Shown here: piece after piece, positions 26,572 to 34,462 of the stretch
Position numbering within the stretch: the first letter of the stretch is position 1
Layout: each line of letters begins with the position of its first letter
IMG/VR virus record: IMGVR_UViG_3300030012_005163
Span: 124,001 to 188,000 of that record
DNA length: 64,000 nucleotides
Strand: one strand, 5' to 3'
From: a virus
Position numbers and translations under genes: made by a program
The notes under the pieces: generated by a model
Seen by the model: the letters and a program-made list of their open reading frames with translations, nothing else
What the model was told of the DNA's origin: nothing
Database searches by the model: none

Positions 26572-27574
26572 ACAACAATTAATAAAGATTAAAGAAGATA
26601 GTGAGTCTTCTGAAACTTTAACTACTTTGGCAAATTTAACTTCTACTGCAGATAAATGGCAAGAGGATTTAGATGGTAAATATTTACGTAGATTTAGAAA
26701 AAACAATAAAGAACATGTTAAAAGAATTCAAACAATGTTAACTCTATTGGGTTATGATGTAGGGCACTATGGTGATGGTGAACCGGTTATAGACGGTATA
26801 TATGGACCTGACACTGCAGAGGCAGTTAGAAAATTTCAAAAAGACACTTTTATTGAACCCATTGAGTGGGATAGTATAGTAGGACCTAAAACCTATACTG
26901 AATTATATGTTGATATAGAAGAATTAGGAGATGAACATGCTATGTCAGTAGAAGAGATTTTATTATTAGGTTTGGACGATGAAAATATTATGGGTGATGA
27001 AGATGATCCACATTATGGTGATGACGAAGAAGAGGAAGAAGGTGAAGGAGAGGAAGAAGAATTAAATTGGGATGAAGTTGGTGCTGGTGACTATGAAATA
27101 AGTGATGAAGTAAGTAAGTTAGGAAAAGAAGTTGTGGATAAAGCATCGGAAAGACTAGGTGAACCTTATAAGTGGGGTGGTAAATTTGATGGTGTAGGTG
27201 GTGATTGTAGTGGATTAGTAGATTGGACATTTAGACATGTTGATGGTGTTGATTCACCGGGAAGAGATACTACTTCTACATTAAAAAGAGAAGAAGGTTT
27301 CAGAGCGGGAAAAGATAACTATAACGAAGTAAAACCAGGCGATATTTTATTATTTGATGGTAAAAAAGCGAGACATACTGGAATTGTATCTGATGTAAAT
27401 GGTGACACAATTAGTATGATTCATTCTGCAGGTACTGGTTGGGATAAGGGTACTAAAAGAGGAGTACAAATAACTAAAGATACATTTAATGGTTATAAGT
27501 ATTTTAGAAATAATTATTTAGGTTACGTCCCTTTAGAGTATTTTATGGTTGACAAAGGAGATGTAATGGCTTAA
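26552..27574 (+). CDS. Tagged NlpC/P60 cell-wall peptidase with peptidoglycan-binding domain
   Basis: Domain order: N-terminal tag MKIKITEQQLIKIKEDS, a PG_binding_1-type domain (VKRIQTMLTLLGYDV then DGIYGPDTAEAVRKFQ), a very acidic linker (residues about 140-175), and an NlpC/P60 domain with catalytic Cys in GGDCSGLV, His in ARHTGIV and a third polar/His site in MIHSAG. It should cleave peptide stems of peptidoglycan. The tag implies virion packaging, so it may act at entry rather than lysis. Confidence 0.85.
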   Translation: MKIKITEQQLIKIKEDSESSETLTTLANLTSTADKWQEDLDGKYLRRFRKNNKEHVKRIQTMLTLLGYDVGHYGDGEPVIDGIYGPDTAEAVRKFQKDTFIEPIEWDSIVGPKTYTELYVDIEELGDEHAMSVEEILLLGLDDENIMGDEDDPHYGDDEEEEEGEGEEEELNWDEVGAGDYEISDEVSKLGKEVVDKASERLGEPYKWGGKFDGVGGDCSGLVDWTFRHVDGVDSPGRDTTSTLKREEGFRAGKDNYNEVKPGDILLFDGKKARHTGIVSDVNGDTISMIHSAGTGWDKGTKRGVQITKDTFNGYKYFRNNYLGYVPLEYFMVDKGDVMA

Positions 27575-27584
27575 ATTTAATTAT

Positions 27585-27962
27585 ATGAACAAGTACGGAG
27601 GAGTTTTATTAATTTGTGAGAAAACAAATAATTTTTTATTATTAAAAAGATCTAAAGAATCTAGTTACCCCAAAACGTGGTCTATAGTTTCTGGAGGTAT
27701 AGAAAAAGGTGAAAAACCTTTAGAGGGTATCAAAAGAGAATTAGAAGAAGAAACTGGTATTAATGATAAAAATATAAGGTACGAATTTTTTGAACATCAA
27801 AATCAGTTAATTCCTTATTTTGACTTCTACATTGGATATTGTGATGAAGAATTTGTTTGTAAGTTAGATAATGAAAATACTGATTGTGGTTGGTTTAACT
27901 TAGAAAATTTACCCAAACCATTATTTCCTACCCTTTATTCTTCACTAGTTAGAATTATTTAA
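27585..27962 (+). CDS. Nudix hydrolase
   Basis: The Nudix box fits GX5EX7REUXEEXGU exactly (from SGGIEKGEKP through ELEEETGI). The 125-residue length is typical of a single-domain Nudix enzyme. Substrate (dNTP, NAD-type, capped RNA) cannot be inferred. The start ATG follows 10 bases after the NlpC/P60 stop. Confidence 0.9.
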   Translation: MNKYGGVLLICEKTNNFLLLKRSKESSYPKTWSIVSGGIEKGEKPLEGIKRELEEETGINDKNIRYEFFEHQNQLIPYFDFYIGYCDEEFVCKLDNENTDCGWFNLENLPKPLFPTLYSSLVRII

Positions 27963-27975
27963 TTATAATTGTAAT

Positions 27976-28167
27976 ATGGATGAAATAGAAAGAGAAAGAT
28001 TCAACATAGAAATGGATCGTGAAAAAACTCAACTTAAAAAAGAACAATTTATTCGTGAAATTAAAAATGGGTTAGGTGAACACATTAAAAAAAATGGTAA
28101 TAAAGTTAAAAAAATTAAAAGAAGTAAATGGGAAAACTTCTGGACACGAATAAAAAATATATTTTAA
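27976..28167 (+). CDS. Small basic helical protein (63 aa)
   Basis: Lys/Glu-rich helix beginning MDEIERERFNIEMDREK and ending in a very basic patch (KKIKRSKWENFWTRIK). Possibly nucleic-acid or membrane binding; no family recognised. It is one base from the next start. Confidence 0.5.
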   Translation: MDEIERERFNIEMDREKTQLKKEQFIREIKNGLGEHIKKNGNKVKKIKRSKWENFWTRIKNIF

Positions 28168-28168
28168 A

Positions 28169-28390
28169 ATGGACTTAGAAAAAGTTTTAGAGATAGCAAA
28201 CGAATGTGTAAGTAATGAAGTAATTCCTACAGAAGGGTTAACTTTAACTTATTTTTTAGAAAGAAAATTACATAGACATTTAGATGAAGAGTTATTTTAT
28301 AAAACTAATAATAATAATAGTTCATTTAGTCATAATGAAGAAATAGAAGTTAATATTGCAGGTATAACTTTTATATTTAAACAGAAATAA
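28169..28390 (+). CDS. Small hypothetical protein (73 aa)
   Basis: Begins MDLEKVLEIANECVSNEVIP; an acidic helical N-terminus, an Asn-rich linker and a final beta strand. Unknown function; co-directional in a tight cluster with the flanking genes. Confidence 0.5.
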   Translation: MDLEKVLEIANECVSNEVIPTEGLTLTYFLERKLHRHLDEELFYKTNNNNSSFSHNEEIEVNIAGITFIFKQK

Positions 28391-28432
28391 TTTTACATTG
28401 TCATTTTTTTTAATTAAGTTTAAAAAAAAGCT

Positions 28433-29194
28433 ATGGAAAATTTGAATCAAATAACTTATAATCAATATTCTATCAAAATAGGTAAAAATTGTGATATTGC
28501 AGATGATGTCATTATCGGTAAAAACCCCAAAATAGGTAATAATGTTAGAATCTGTTCGGGAACTATCATAGGGGATAATGTTAAAATTTATGATGGTGCA
28601 ATAATTGGATCTGACCCACAAGATTTAGTCTATGAAAATGATATACTCACTCAAACTATCATAGGAGATAATGTAACGATAAGAGAATATGTAACAATAA
28701 ATAGAGGTAGTGAGAGAACTTTAAAAACAGTGGTTGGTGATAATTGTTATCTAATGTCGTATTCACACGTATCACATGACACTATCTTAGGTGATAATGT
28801 AATTTTAGCTAATTCAGTTCAAATAGGAGGTAATAGTGTTATTGAGGATTTTGTGTTTATGGGTGGTGGTGCCGTTCTACATCAAAAAGGAAGAATTGGT
28901 AAACATGCAATGATAGGTGGTGGGTCCGTTTTAAATAAAGATGTTTTACCATTCTCAACAATTTTGGGGGTTAACACTACATTAATAGGTGTTAATATAG
29001 TAGGAATTAAAAAGAACTATGATAAAGAAAAAATAAATAATATTCAAAACATATTTAATAAACTTAAAGAAGAAGGTTTATTTAGTAATAAAATTAAGTA
29101 TATAGAATCATTGAGTACTGAAGAATCACAAATTATATGTGATTTTGTTAAAAACAATAAAAGACCTTTATTATTATGGGAGAAAAAATATTAA
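28433..29194 (+). CDS. lpxA: LpxA-like UDP-GlcNAc O-acyltransferase homologue
   Basis: A left-handed beta-helix of hexapeptide repeats (IGKNPKIGNNVRI and similar) with LpxA-specific landmarks: IGSDPQDLVY, IREYVTINRG, the catalytic-region SHVSHDT (both His conserved), and FGVNIEGLK-type segment GVNIVGIKKN. The C-terminal helical extension of LpxA is also present (253 residues, close to 262 in E. coli). It should acylate UDP-GlcNAc or a similar sugar nucleotide. It overlaps a glycosyltransferase gene by 19 bases, suggesting joint modification of surface glycan or lipid A. Confidence 0.85.
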   Translation: MENLNQITYNQYSIKIGKNCDIADDVIIGKNPKIGNNVRICSGTIIGDNVKIYDGAIIGSDPQDLVYENDILTQTIIGDNVTIREYVTINRGSERTLKTVVGDNCYLMSYSHVSHDTILGDNVILANSVQIGGNSVIEDFVFMGGGAVLHQKGRIGKHAMIGGGSVLNKDVLPFSTILGVNTTLIGVNIVGIKKNYDKEKINNIQNIFNKLKEEGLFSNKIKYIESLSTEESQIICDFVKNNKRPLLLWEKKY

Positions 29195-29967
29195 GTATTT
29201 GTATACCATCGTTGTTTCCTAGAAAAAAACAACTTAATAAATTATTATTAGATTTAGAAAAACAAATTAAAATTAATAATTTAGAAGAAATGGTAGAAAT
29301 ACTAGTGTGTGTTGATAATGGAGAAATTACTTTAGGTGAAAAAAGTAATAAACTTGTGAATAAAGCGGTAGGGAATTATATTACAGGAATAGGGGATGAT
29401 GATATTGTAAAACCTACATATGTAAAAGATATATATGATATTGCCAAAAATAAAAAGTATGATCAAATAACATTTATAAAAGAATGTGTTGAGGGTAAAA
29501 AAATTATCCCTATGGAGTTTTCTAAAAAATATAAAAATTATATTATATTTTTACCTTTTAATATAGAAATACATTCTTTAAAATTTTTAAGTAATGAAAG
29601 TGATAAATTAATAGTGTATAGAAATAAAAGAATCTTATTTGAAAATAATTTAGTAGTAGGTTTAGTTTTTATTATTTTTAAAAAGTTTATTAAAAAAATA
29701 GCGTGTTACAGTTGGCCCACAATGGTAGTAAAAAAAGATATAGTGGATAAAGTTAAGTTTACCGACTTAAAAAGTGGGCAAGATATGGAATGGGCAATAA
29801 ATTTATCTAAAAAAAAATTAATAAAAAAAGAATATAATATAAATAAACCTTTATATGTGTACAAGTTTAATAAGAAAAAATCTAGTAGATTTAACAACAC
29901 TAATATAATTACTGATATTAACCATACAATAAAACCAGTAGATAAAAAAATAGTAAAATTTATATAA
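29176..29967 (+). CDS. Family 2-like glycosyltransferase
   Basis: GT-A-fold features: an N-terminal strand LSICIPSLFPRKKQL, the metal/donor site GIGDDDIVKPTYV, and a C-terminal SGQDMEWAINL that aligns with the acceptor-side E/Q-D-x-x-W segment of GT2 enzymes. The 263-residue length suits a soluble single-domain GT. Its overlap with the LpxA homologue argues for one surface-modifying operon. Sugar donor and acceptor unknown. Confidence 0.75.
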   Translation: MGEKILSICIPSLFPRKKQLNKLLLDLEKQIKINNLEEMVEILVCVDNGEITLGEKSNKLVNKAVGNYITGIGDDDIVKPTYVKDIYDIAKNKKYDQITFIKECVEGKKIIPMEFSKKYKNYIIFLPFNIEIHSLKFLSNESDKLIVYRNKRILFENNLVVGLVFIIFKKFIKKIACYSWPTMVVKKDIVDKVKFTDLKSGQDMEWAINLSKKKLIKKEYNINKPLYVYKFNKKKSSRFNNTNIITDINHTIKPVDKKIVKFI

Positions 29968-29968
29968 A

Positions 29969-31030
29969 ATGGAAGAAAAAAACGACATAAATGACTTTGT
30001 TAATTTTATCTTAAATGACGAAGTAAAAGAAAATGAAAAAGAATTAGGTTTAGAACATCCTAGTGTGGAATATGAAGCTAAAGAAAGAGAAGTAGTAGAT
30101 AAAGTTTTAGAAGAACGTAGTATCGAAGAGAGATTATCTTATTATACTTGTAAAAGGTTTCAAGGTGAAGAAAGAGGTGTTTGTGATAAATTAAATGTAT
30201 TAGGTAGGTGGTTAAAAGAAAAAGATGGGTTAGATATGCAACCTATTATAGATACCTTATTGTTACCACGTAAAGATGATAGAGATATGAATCCTAATTT
30301 TCAAGAACCTTTAAAGTATTTGTATGAAACTGGCAAATTCAAAGACATAAGCGAAAAAGATGGTTATTACACATCTCAAAGACTATTAAGTTGTGAGTTA
30401 GTCAGAAATGAAGAAGGTGAATGGGTATTTGTGAACAAATTAAATACTAGTTGGAGTGATCTTGCAGAACTACTTACTACATTGTTTATGAGGGGTGGTA
30501 AAATAGGGGAACTTAAACATATGAATGTTACTGAAATAAAAAACTTTCTTTTAAATTTAAGAAACAGTGGTAACCCAACAAGAAAAAATCCTCAGTCATC
30601 ACATTTATATAGATTATTAGAAAAATATTTTACTGTGGATGAGTATGATGAATATACATATAATACTCGAAAGAATACTATCATAGGAGATGAAATAGAA
30701 GACTTAACAATTAAGTTATTGGAAAAACAAGGTTTTAAATTACTTTATCACGGTAATAATGGTAACTTTATTGATATGAAGTATGGTATTGATATGATTA
30801 TGGAATTAGAGGGTAAAGTTTATTTAATACAAGTTAAGAGTAAGTCTAACGCAGCGAAGATGGCAATGGATTATCCTAATTATAGATATATTGATTTATT
30901 CGCTGGTGAAACTCCAGATAAGAATGGTATAATGTTATATGACAGAGAATCTATGAAAGAAGGTGAATTCATCGCCAAAGATATCCTACAAGATAATTTA
31001 GATTATCTGATTAATAAGTACTCCAATTAA
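29969..31030 (+). CDS. PD-(D/E)XK nuclease-domain protein
   Basis: The C-terminal about 120 residues read IGDEIEDLTIKLLEKQGFKL then MKYGIDMIMEL and VYLIQVKSKS, that is the E...D...QxK core of restriction-type PD-(D/E)XK nucleases. The N-terminal 220 residues are helical with RKNTIIGDEI at the junction and no clear motif. At 353 residues it could be a structure-specific or host-DNA-degrading nuclease. It starts 1 base after the glycosyltransferase stop. Confidence 0.7.
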   Translation: MEEKNDINDFVNFILNDEVKENEKELGLEHPSVEYEAKEREVVDKVLEERSIEERLSYYTCKRFQGEERGVCDKLNVLGRWLKEKDGLDMQPIIDTLLLPRKDDRDMNPNFQEPLKYLYETGKFKDISEKDGYYTSQRLLSCELVRNEEGEWVFVNKLNTSWSDLAELLTTLFMRGGKIGELKHMNVTEIKNFLLNLRNSGNPTRKNPQSSHLYRLLEKYFTVDEYDEYTYNTRKNTIIGDEIEDLTIKLLEKQGFKLLYHGNNGNFIDMKYGIDMIMELEGKVYLIQVKSKSNAAKMAMDYPNYRYIDLFAGETPDKNGIMLYDRESMKEGEFIAKDILQDNLDYLINKYSN

Positions 31031-31062
31031 TTTGTAATTTTATTTATAAATTACTATATTTA
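31031..31062 (+). promoter_or_regulatory. Class A promoter (TTTG-N20-TATATTTA)
   Basis: TTTG at 31031-31034, 20-base spacer, TATATTTA at 31055-31062; the ATG at 31086 is 23 bases further on. Confidence 0.78.
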
Positions 31063-31085
31063 CAAAAAATTAAATATTTATAGGT

Positions 31086-31724
31086 ATGGGATGTGATATA
31101 CATATGTATGTGGAAAAGAAAAATCCAGTTACACATAATTGGGATAAGATGGGAAATGTATTTTTTCAATCTTATGGCGCTAGTCTTATAATAAGACATT
31201 TAGTGAGTAATATGGGTATAACTGAGGATGAAGGATGGACTATTTTACAAAAATGGAGAGATGGTGAAGAACCCTCTAATAAATTAGAAGAGTATATTAT
31301 TGGTACTTATATTCCAAAAAATATGGCAGATGAACATTTACATTGGTATGAGGCAGATCAAAAAGGATTATTTCCATATCCTTATAGTGATCAACCCTAT
31401 GGTGGTAGGTGTTATAGATTATTTGGTGCATTAGCAGGTGTAAGAGACACATCAATAGATATGATAGTACATGGTAGGTGGGATACATTACCTGATGATG
31501 TGAGTGATGAAATAAAAGGTATATCAGATGAATGGGGAATGGACGCTCATTCACACAGTTACTTAACATTGAGAGAATTAATGGATAGTAAGTATTATAA
31601 GATGAGTGGGCGCGAGTTATACGATATGGGTATAGATGCATATTTCTTTAAAACTATGGTTCCTGATTTACAGAAATTTGGTAATCCCGATGATATAAGA
31701 ATAGTATTTTGGTTTGATAATTAA
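31086..31724 (+). CDS. Conserved phage protein beginning MGCDIH
   Basis: The N-terminus MGCDIHMYVEKKNP and the segment GGRCYRLFGALAGVRD define a phage/bacterial family that I recognise only as conserved hypothetical. It is 212 residues, has many aromatic and His residues (DAHSHSYLTLREL), and could bind a metal. It starts from its own class A promoter and is followed within 2 bases by the response regulator gene. Confidence 0.7.
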   Translation: MGCDIHMYVEKKNPVTHNWDKMGNVFFQSYGASLIIRHLVSNMGITEDEGWTILQKWRDGEEPSNKLEEYIIGTYIPKNMADEHLHWYEADQKGLFPYPYSDQPYGGRCYRLFGALAGVRDTSIDMIVHGRWDTLPDDVSDEIKGISDEWGMDAHSHSYLTLRELMDSKYYKMSGRELYDMGIDAYFFKTMVPDLQKFGNPDDIRIVFWFDN

Positions 31725-31726
31725 TT

Positions 31727-32425
31727 ATGGAGGAAAAAAATAGAATATTAATAATTGGTGTAGATAAAGAAATTCATTCATCAATTACAGAGCAATTCGA
31801 CACCCAAAATTTTGAGTGTGTTGCAGTAACACACGGAAAAGAAGGGTTAAGTAAAATAAGAGAGTTTAGATTTGATGTCGTAATTTTAGATGAAAAATTA
31901 GTGGATATCGAAGGATTAGATTTAGTTCAAACCATAAGATTAGAGGATAGTAAAACACCTATTATATATATTAGTTTTCACGATCATGAAAACAAAATGT
32001 TACAATTACTACGAAATGGTGTAAATGATTATTTAGTAAAACCTTTATCTTATGAAGAAATAAAATATAAAACTATAAATTATATTAAATTATTTGGTAA
32101 AAATGTTAATAATATGACTACTGATAAAATAGATATTGGTGATCATAGCATTGATTTTAAATCATTTATTGTTAGTAATGAGGTAGGTGATGAATTTAGA
32201 TTAACCCAAAGACAAGTTAAATTACTAAAACTTTTAATTAGTAAGAATAATGAAGTTGTATCAAGAGAAGAAATTTTAGAAAAGATATGGGGTTATGATG
32301 TTTACATAAAAACTAGAACAATAGATAATGTTATACTGTCTTTAAGAAAAATATTTGAGAAGGACAAAACCCCTAATACTTTCTTTAAATCTGTAAGAGG
32401 GGTAGGTTATAAATTAACTTTTTAA
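31727..32425 (+). CDS. OmpR-family response regulator
   Basis: A receiver domain (residues 1-120) with phosphorylatable D55 in VVILDEKL, switch Ser83 in IIYIS and Lys105 in YLVKPL, followed by an OmpR/PhoB winged helix (RLTQRQVKLLKLL, TIDNVILSLRKIF, SVRGVGYKL). The N-terminal acidic pocket is IGVDKEI rather than the usual V-D-D-E, so phosphorylation may be altered. No kinase gene is nearby. It lies directly before the Ro60-like gene's promoter and could regulate phage or host genes. Confidence 0.88.
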   Translation: MEEKNRILIIGVDKEIHSSITEQFDTQNFECVAVTHGKEGLSKIREFRFDVVILDEKLVDIEGLDLVQTIRLEDSKTPIIYISFHDHENKMLQLLRNGVNDYLVKPLSYEEIKYKTINYIKLFGKNVNNMTTDKIDIGDHSIDFKSFIVSNEVGDEFRLTQRQVKLLKLLISKNNEVVSREEILEKIWGYDVYIKTRTIDNVILSLRKIFEKDKTPNTFFKSVRGVGYKLTF

Positions 32426-32443
32426 AAAAAAATTAAAAAAAAA

Positions 32444-32475
32444 TTTGACTTTTAAATATATTCGCCCTATATTTG
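32444..32475 (+). promoter_or_regulatory. Class A promoter (TTTG-N20-TATATTTG) for Ro60-like operon
   Basis: TTTG at 32444-32447, a 20-base spacer and TATATTTG at 32468-32475, preceded by an A/T tract that could act as an UP element. The leader to the ATG at 32517 is about 40 bases. Confidence 0.82.
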
Positions 32476-32516
32476 TATCACACTTTTAAAAAACAATTTA
32501 AAAAACAACCAAAACT

Positions 32517-33968
32517 ATGGGTAATTCAATGACTAAATACAGAGAAATGGAGGAAGAAAAAGCGCAATTAACCGAAAACGGTATGTCTACGAATAACACT
32601 ACACTAAATAACTGTGTAGATTTATTTTTCTCTATTGGGGCTATGAGAGGAAAGAATAAAGTCACCTTAATTGAAAAATTTTCCAAAGCATATAGTGAAA
32701 ATCCATTGGTTGCTACTCGCATCCTTTTTTGGGTAAGGGATGTTAGAGAAGGTGCAGGTGAGAGACAAATTTTTAGAGATGTTATTTCTCACTTAGTAAA
32801 ACTTTCACCAGATGTTGTTAAAAAGAATGTTCATCTTATTTCTGAATACGGAAGATGGGATGATGTATTTACATTAATTGGTACTGACTTAGAAGGTATG
32901 GTTATAGACTTAATCGTAACTGCGTTAGGTAACGAAGACGGTTTATGTGCTAAGTGGATGCCTCGTAAAGGTGAAGTATTTAATAAAGTTAGAAGAGCTT
33001 TAAAAGTTTCCCCAAAAGAATTAAGAAAAAGATTAGTAGGTTTGACAGATGTAGTAGAAACTAAGATGTGTTCAAATCGATGGAAAGAAATTGACTACTC
33101 TAAAATACCTTCATTGGCATCGGCAAGATACCAAAAAGCGTTTTGGAGAAGAGATGAAAAGGGTTATAACCAATTTGTAGAAGACCTTAAAGAAGGTAAA
33201 ACTACAGTTAATAGTGGGGCATTATATCCTTACGATATTTTAAAGACTTTGTATACTGGTGTTGATGAAACAGTTTCTCAAAATCAATGGGATAATTTAC
33301 CTAACTTTATGGAAGGTAATGAGGATAGAGTTTTACCAATGGTTGATGTTTCAGGTTCAATGAGTTGTTCCGCAGGTAGTAATGATTCACTTACTTGTAT
33401 GGATGTAGCAATCTCATTAGGTATCTATATTTCAGAAAGGAATGAAGGAGCATTTAAAGATAGTTTTTTAACTTTTTCTTCAACACCGAGTTTACAGTAC
33501 TTAACTGGTGATTCACTAAAAGGTAAATTACAACAGTTAAGAAGTGCACATTGGGGAATGAGTACAAATTTAACGGCAACATTTGATTTATTGTTAAATC
33601 AGGCAGTAACTCATAATATTCCTTTAGGGGAAATGCCGACAAAAATATTAATATTATCAGATATGGAATTCGATGCAGCGACAGGAAATTGTTGGGAAGA
33701 ATCTGATAGTTGGAATCCTACCGCAATGGAGATGATTAAAACAAAATATGAAGAAGCTGGTTATGAAATGCCAACAATAGTATTTTGGAATCTTCATTCC
33801 AGAGGTAATGATAATTTTCCTGTTAAACAGGATGAGATGAACACCGCTTTAATCTCAGGATTTAGTCCATCAATATTAAAGTCAGTATTGAATGGGGAGA
33901 ATTTAACTCCTTACTCAGTAATGATGAAGACTGTTGATAGTACTAGGTATGAGAATATAACGGTATAG
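32517..33968 (+). CDS. Ro60-like TROVE/vWA-domain RNA-binding protein
   Basis: A 483-residue protein with N-terminal HEAT-like helical repeats (NPLVATRILFWVRDVREGAG, then RQIFRDVISHLV, ISEYGRWDDVFTLIG) and a C-terminal von Willebrand A domain with an intact MIDAS: DVSGSM near residue 277, the Thr in GMSTNLTATFD, and the Asp in ILSDMEFDAA. This is the architecture of Ro60/TROVE and the related DUF2828 proteins, which bind structured non-coding RNAs as a ring. The gene ends in TAG at 33966-33968 and is followed at once by about 450 bases of highly structured non-coding sequence with a terminator. That linkage mirrors bacterial Ro-Y RNA loci. Confidence 0.85.
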   Translation: MGNSMTKYREMEEEKAQLTENGMSTNNTTLNNCVDLFFSIGAMRGKNKVTLIEKFSKAYSENPLVATRILFWVRDVREGAGERQIFRDVISHLVKLSPDVVKKNVHLISEYGRWDDVFTLIGTDLEGMVIDLIVTALGNEDGLCAKWMPRKGEVFNKVRRALKVSPKELRKRLVGLTDVVETKMCSNRWKEIDYSKIPSLASARYQKAFWRRDEKGYNQFVEDLKEGKTTVNSGALYPYDILKTLYTGVDETVSQNQWDNLPNFMEGNEDRVLPMVDVSGSMSCSAGSNDSLTCMDVAISLGIYISERNEGAFKDSFLTFSSTPSLQYLTGDSLKGKLQQLRSAHWGMSTNLTATFDLLLNQAVTHNIPLGEMPTKILILSDMEFDAATGNCWEESDSWNPTAMEMIKTKYEEAGYEMPTIVFWNLHSRGNDNFPVKQDEMNTALISGFSPSILKSVLNGENLTPYSVMMKTVDSTRYENITV

Positions 33969-33980
33969 TTCTTTGACATA
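33968..33980 (+). promoter_or_regulatory. boxA-like antitermination element
   Basis: GTTCTTTGACATA, starting at the last base of the Ro60-like stop codon, resembles the boxA sequence found in leaders of bacterial rRNA operons (GTTCTTTGA-type). It lies directly before the first structured RNA, where protection from early termination would be useful. Similarity is by eye. Confidence 0.4.
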
Positions 33981-34116
33981 AAAATGGTATAGAGGAATGG
34001 TTTCGGCAAATTTAAAAAACTAAAACCAAGATCGAGAAGGTGGGAGTTTGACCCACAACCTTTCAGTAATGAGGGGCGGAAAAAAACAAACACATACAAT
34101 TCCGCTACCGTTTTTT
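33976..34116 (+). ncRNA. Structured RNA unit 1 downstream of Ro60-like gene
   Basis: Not protein coding on either strand. A 10-bp stem closes it (33980-33989 with 34106-34115, AAAAATGGTA/TACCGTTTTT, one G-U). Inside are three helices: TGGTTT/AAACCA (33998-34003/34023-34028), GTGGG/CCCAC (34040-34044/34052-34056) and GCGGAA/TTCCGC (34076-34081/34100-34105), giving a cloverleaf-like four-way junction of about 136 bases. The size and paired ends are like Y RNAs. It shares GAATGGTTTC-G-GCAAA with unit 2. The 3' strand ends in T6, so it may be processed or terminated there. Confidence 0.72.
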
Positions 34117-34120
34117 AAAT

Positions 34121-34428
34121 TGGTGTAAAACGAATGGTTTCTGCAAACTCTAACTTAAAACTAGAACGTAGAACAGAGGTTTTATTTTCCCTTTACCCAA
34201 ACTTATAAAGGGATCAACCATAGGTAAGTTTAAACGTGAGATAATCTCACACTTTAGGTTGTAAAACATACCTCTTGAATTTGTCTCAAGTTAAACAAAG
34301 ACACTCAGTGGGGCTGAGTTACCAAATCTACCGTAGGGACAGTCCTTACGTTAAATAAAAGCTGGACCCCCATTCCGACACCACATTATTGAGAGAGGAT
34401 ATTTTAATTAGTATCCTCTTTTTTTTTA
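34121..34428 (+). ncRNA. Structured RNA unit 2 downstream of Ro60-like gene
   Basis: Outer pairing TGGTGT...GAATGG (34121-34126, 34132-34137) with CCATTC...ACACCA (34370-34375, 34378-34383) closes about 263 bases. Inner helices: AGAGGT/ACCTCT (34175-34180/34270-34275), CCCTTTA/TAAAGGG (34189-34195/34206-34212), CAACC/GGTTG (34215-34219/34257-34261), GTGAGA/TCTCAC (34236-34241/34245-34250), CTCAG/CTGAG (34304-34308/34314-34318) and GTAGGG/CCTTAC (34333-34338/34344-34349). It carries GAATGGTTTC-T-GCAAA, matching unit 1. It ends in a strong terminator. I do not recognise a known RNA family. Confidence 0.75.
34394..34428 (+). terminator. Rho-independent terminator of Ro60-like/ncRNA operon
   Basis: AGAGGATA (34394-34401) and TATCCTCT (34412-34419) form a perfect 8-bp stem followed by nine T. 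Confidence 0.95.
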
Positions 34429-34462
34429 ATATAACTTTATTATATTTAATAATAAAAACATT

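Noticed and set aside
26988-27230. Minus-strand His/Leu-rich 80-codon ORF
   Set aside because: Antisense of the acidic linker and NlpC/P60 domain (Asp/Glu codons read as His/Leu).
33911-34099. Minus-strand 62-codon ORF over the ncRNA region
   Set aside because: Composition is low-complexity and it crosses the closing helices of unit 1 and the Ro60-like gene end.
33969-34430. Group I or II intron, RNase P RNA or 6S RNA in the region after the Ro60-like gene
   Set aside because: No interrupted exon, no group I core or group II domain V sequence, and no RNase P conserved blocks; the linkage to TROVE and closing helices fit a different RNA.
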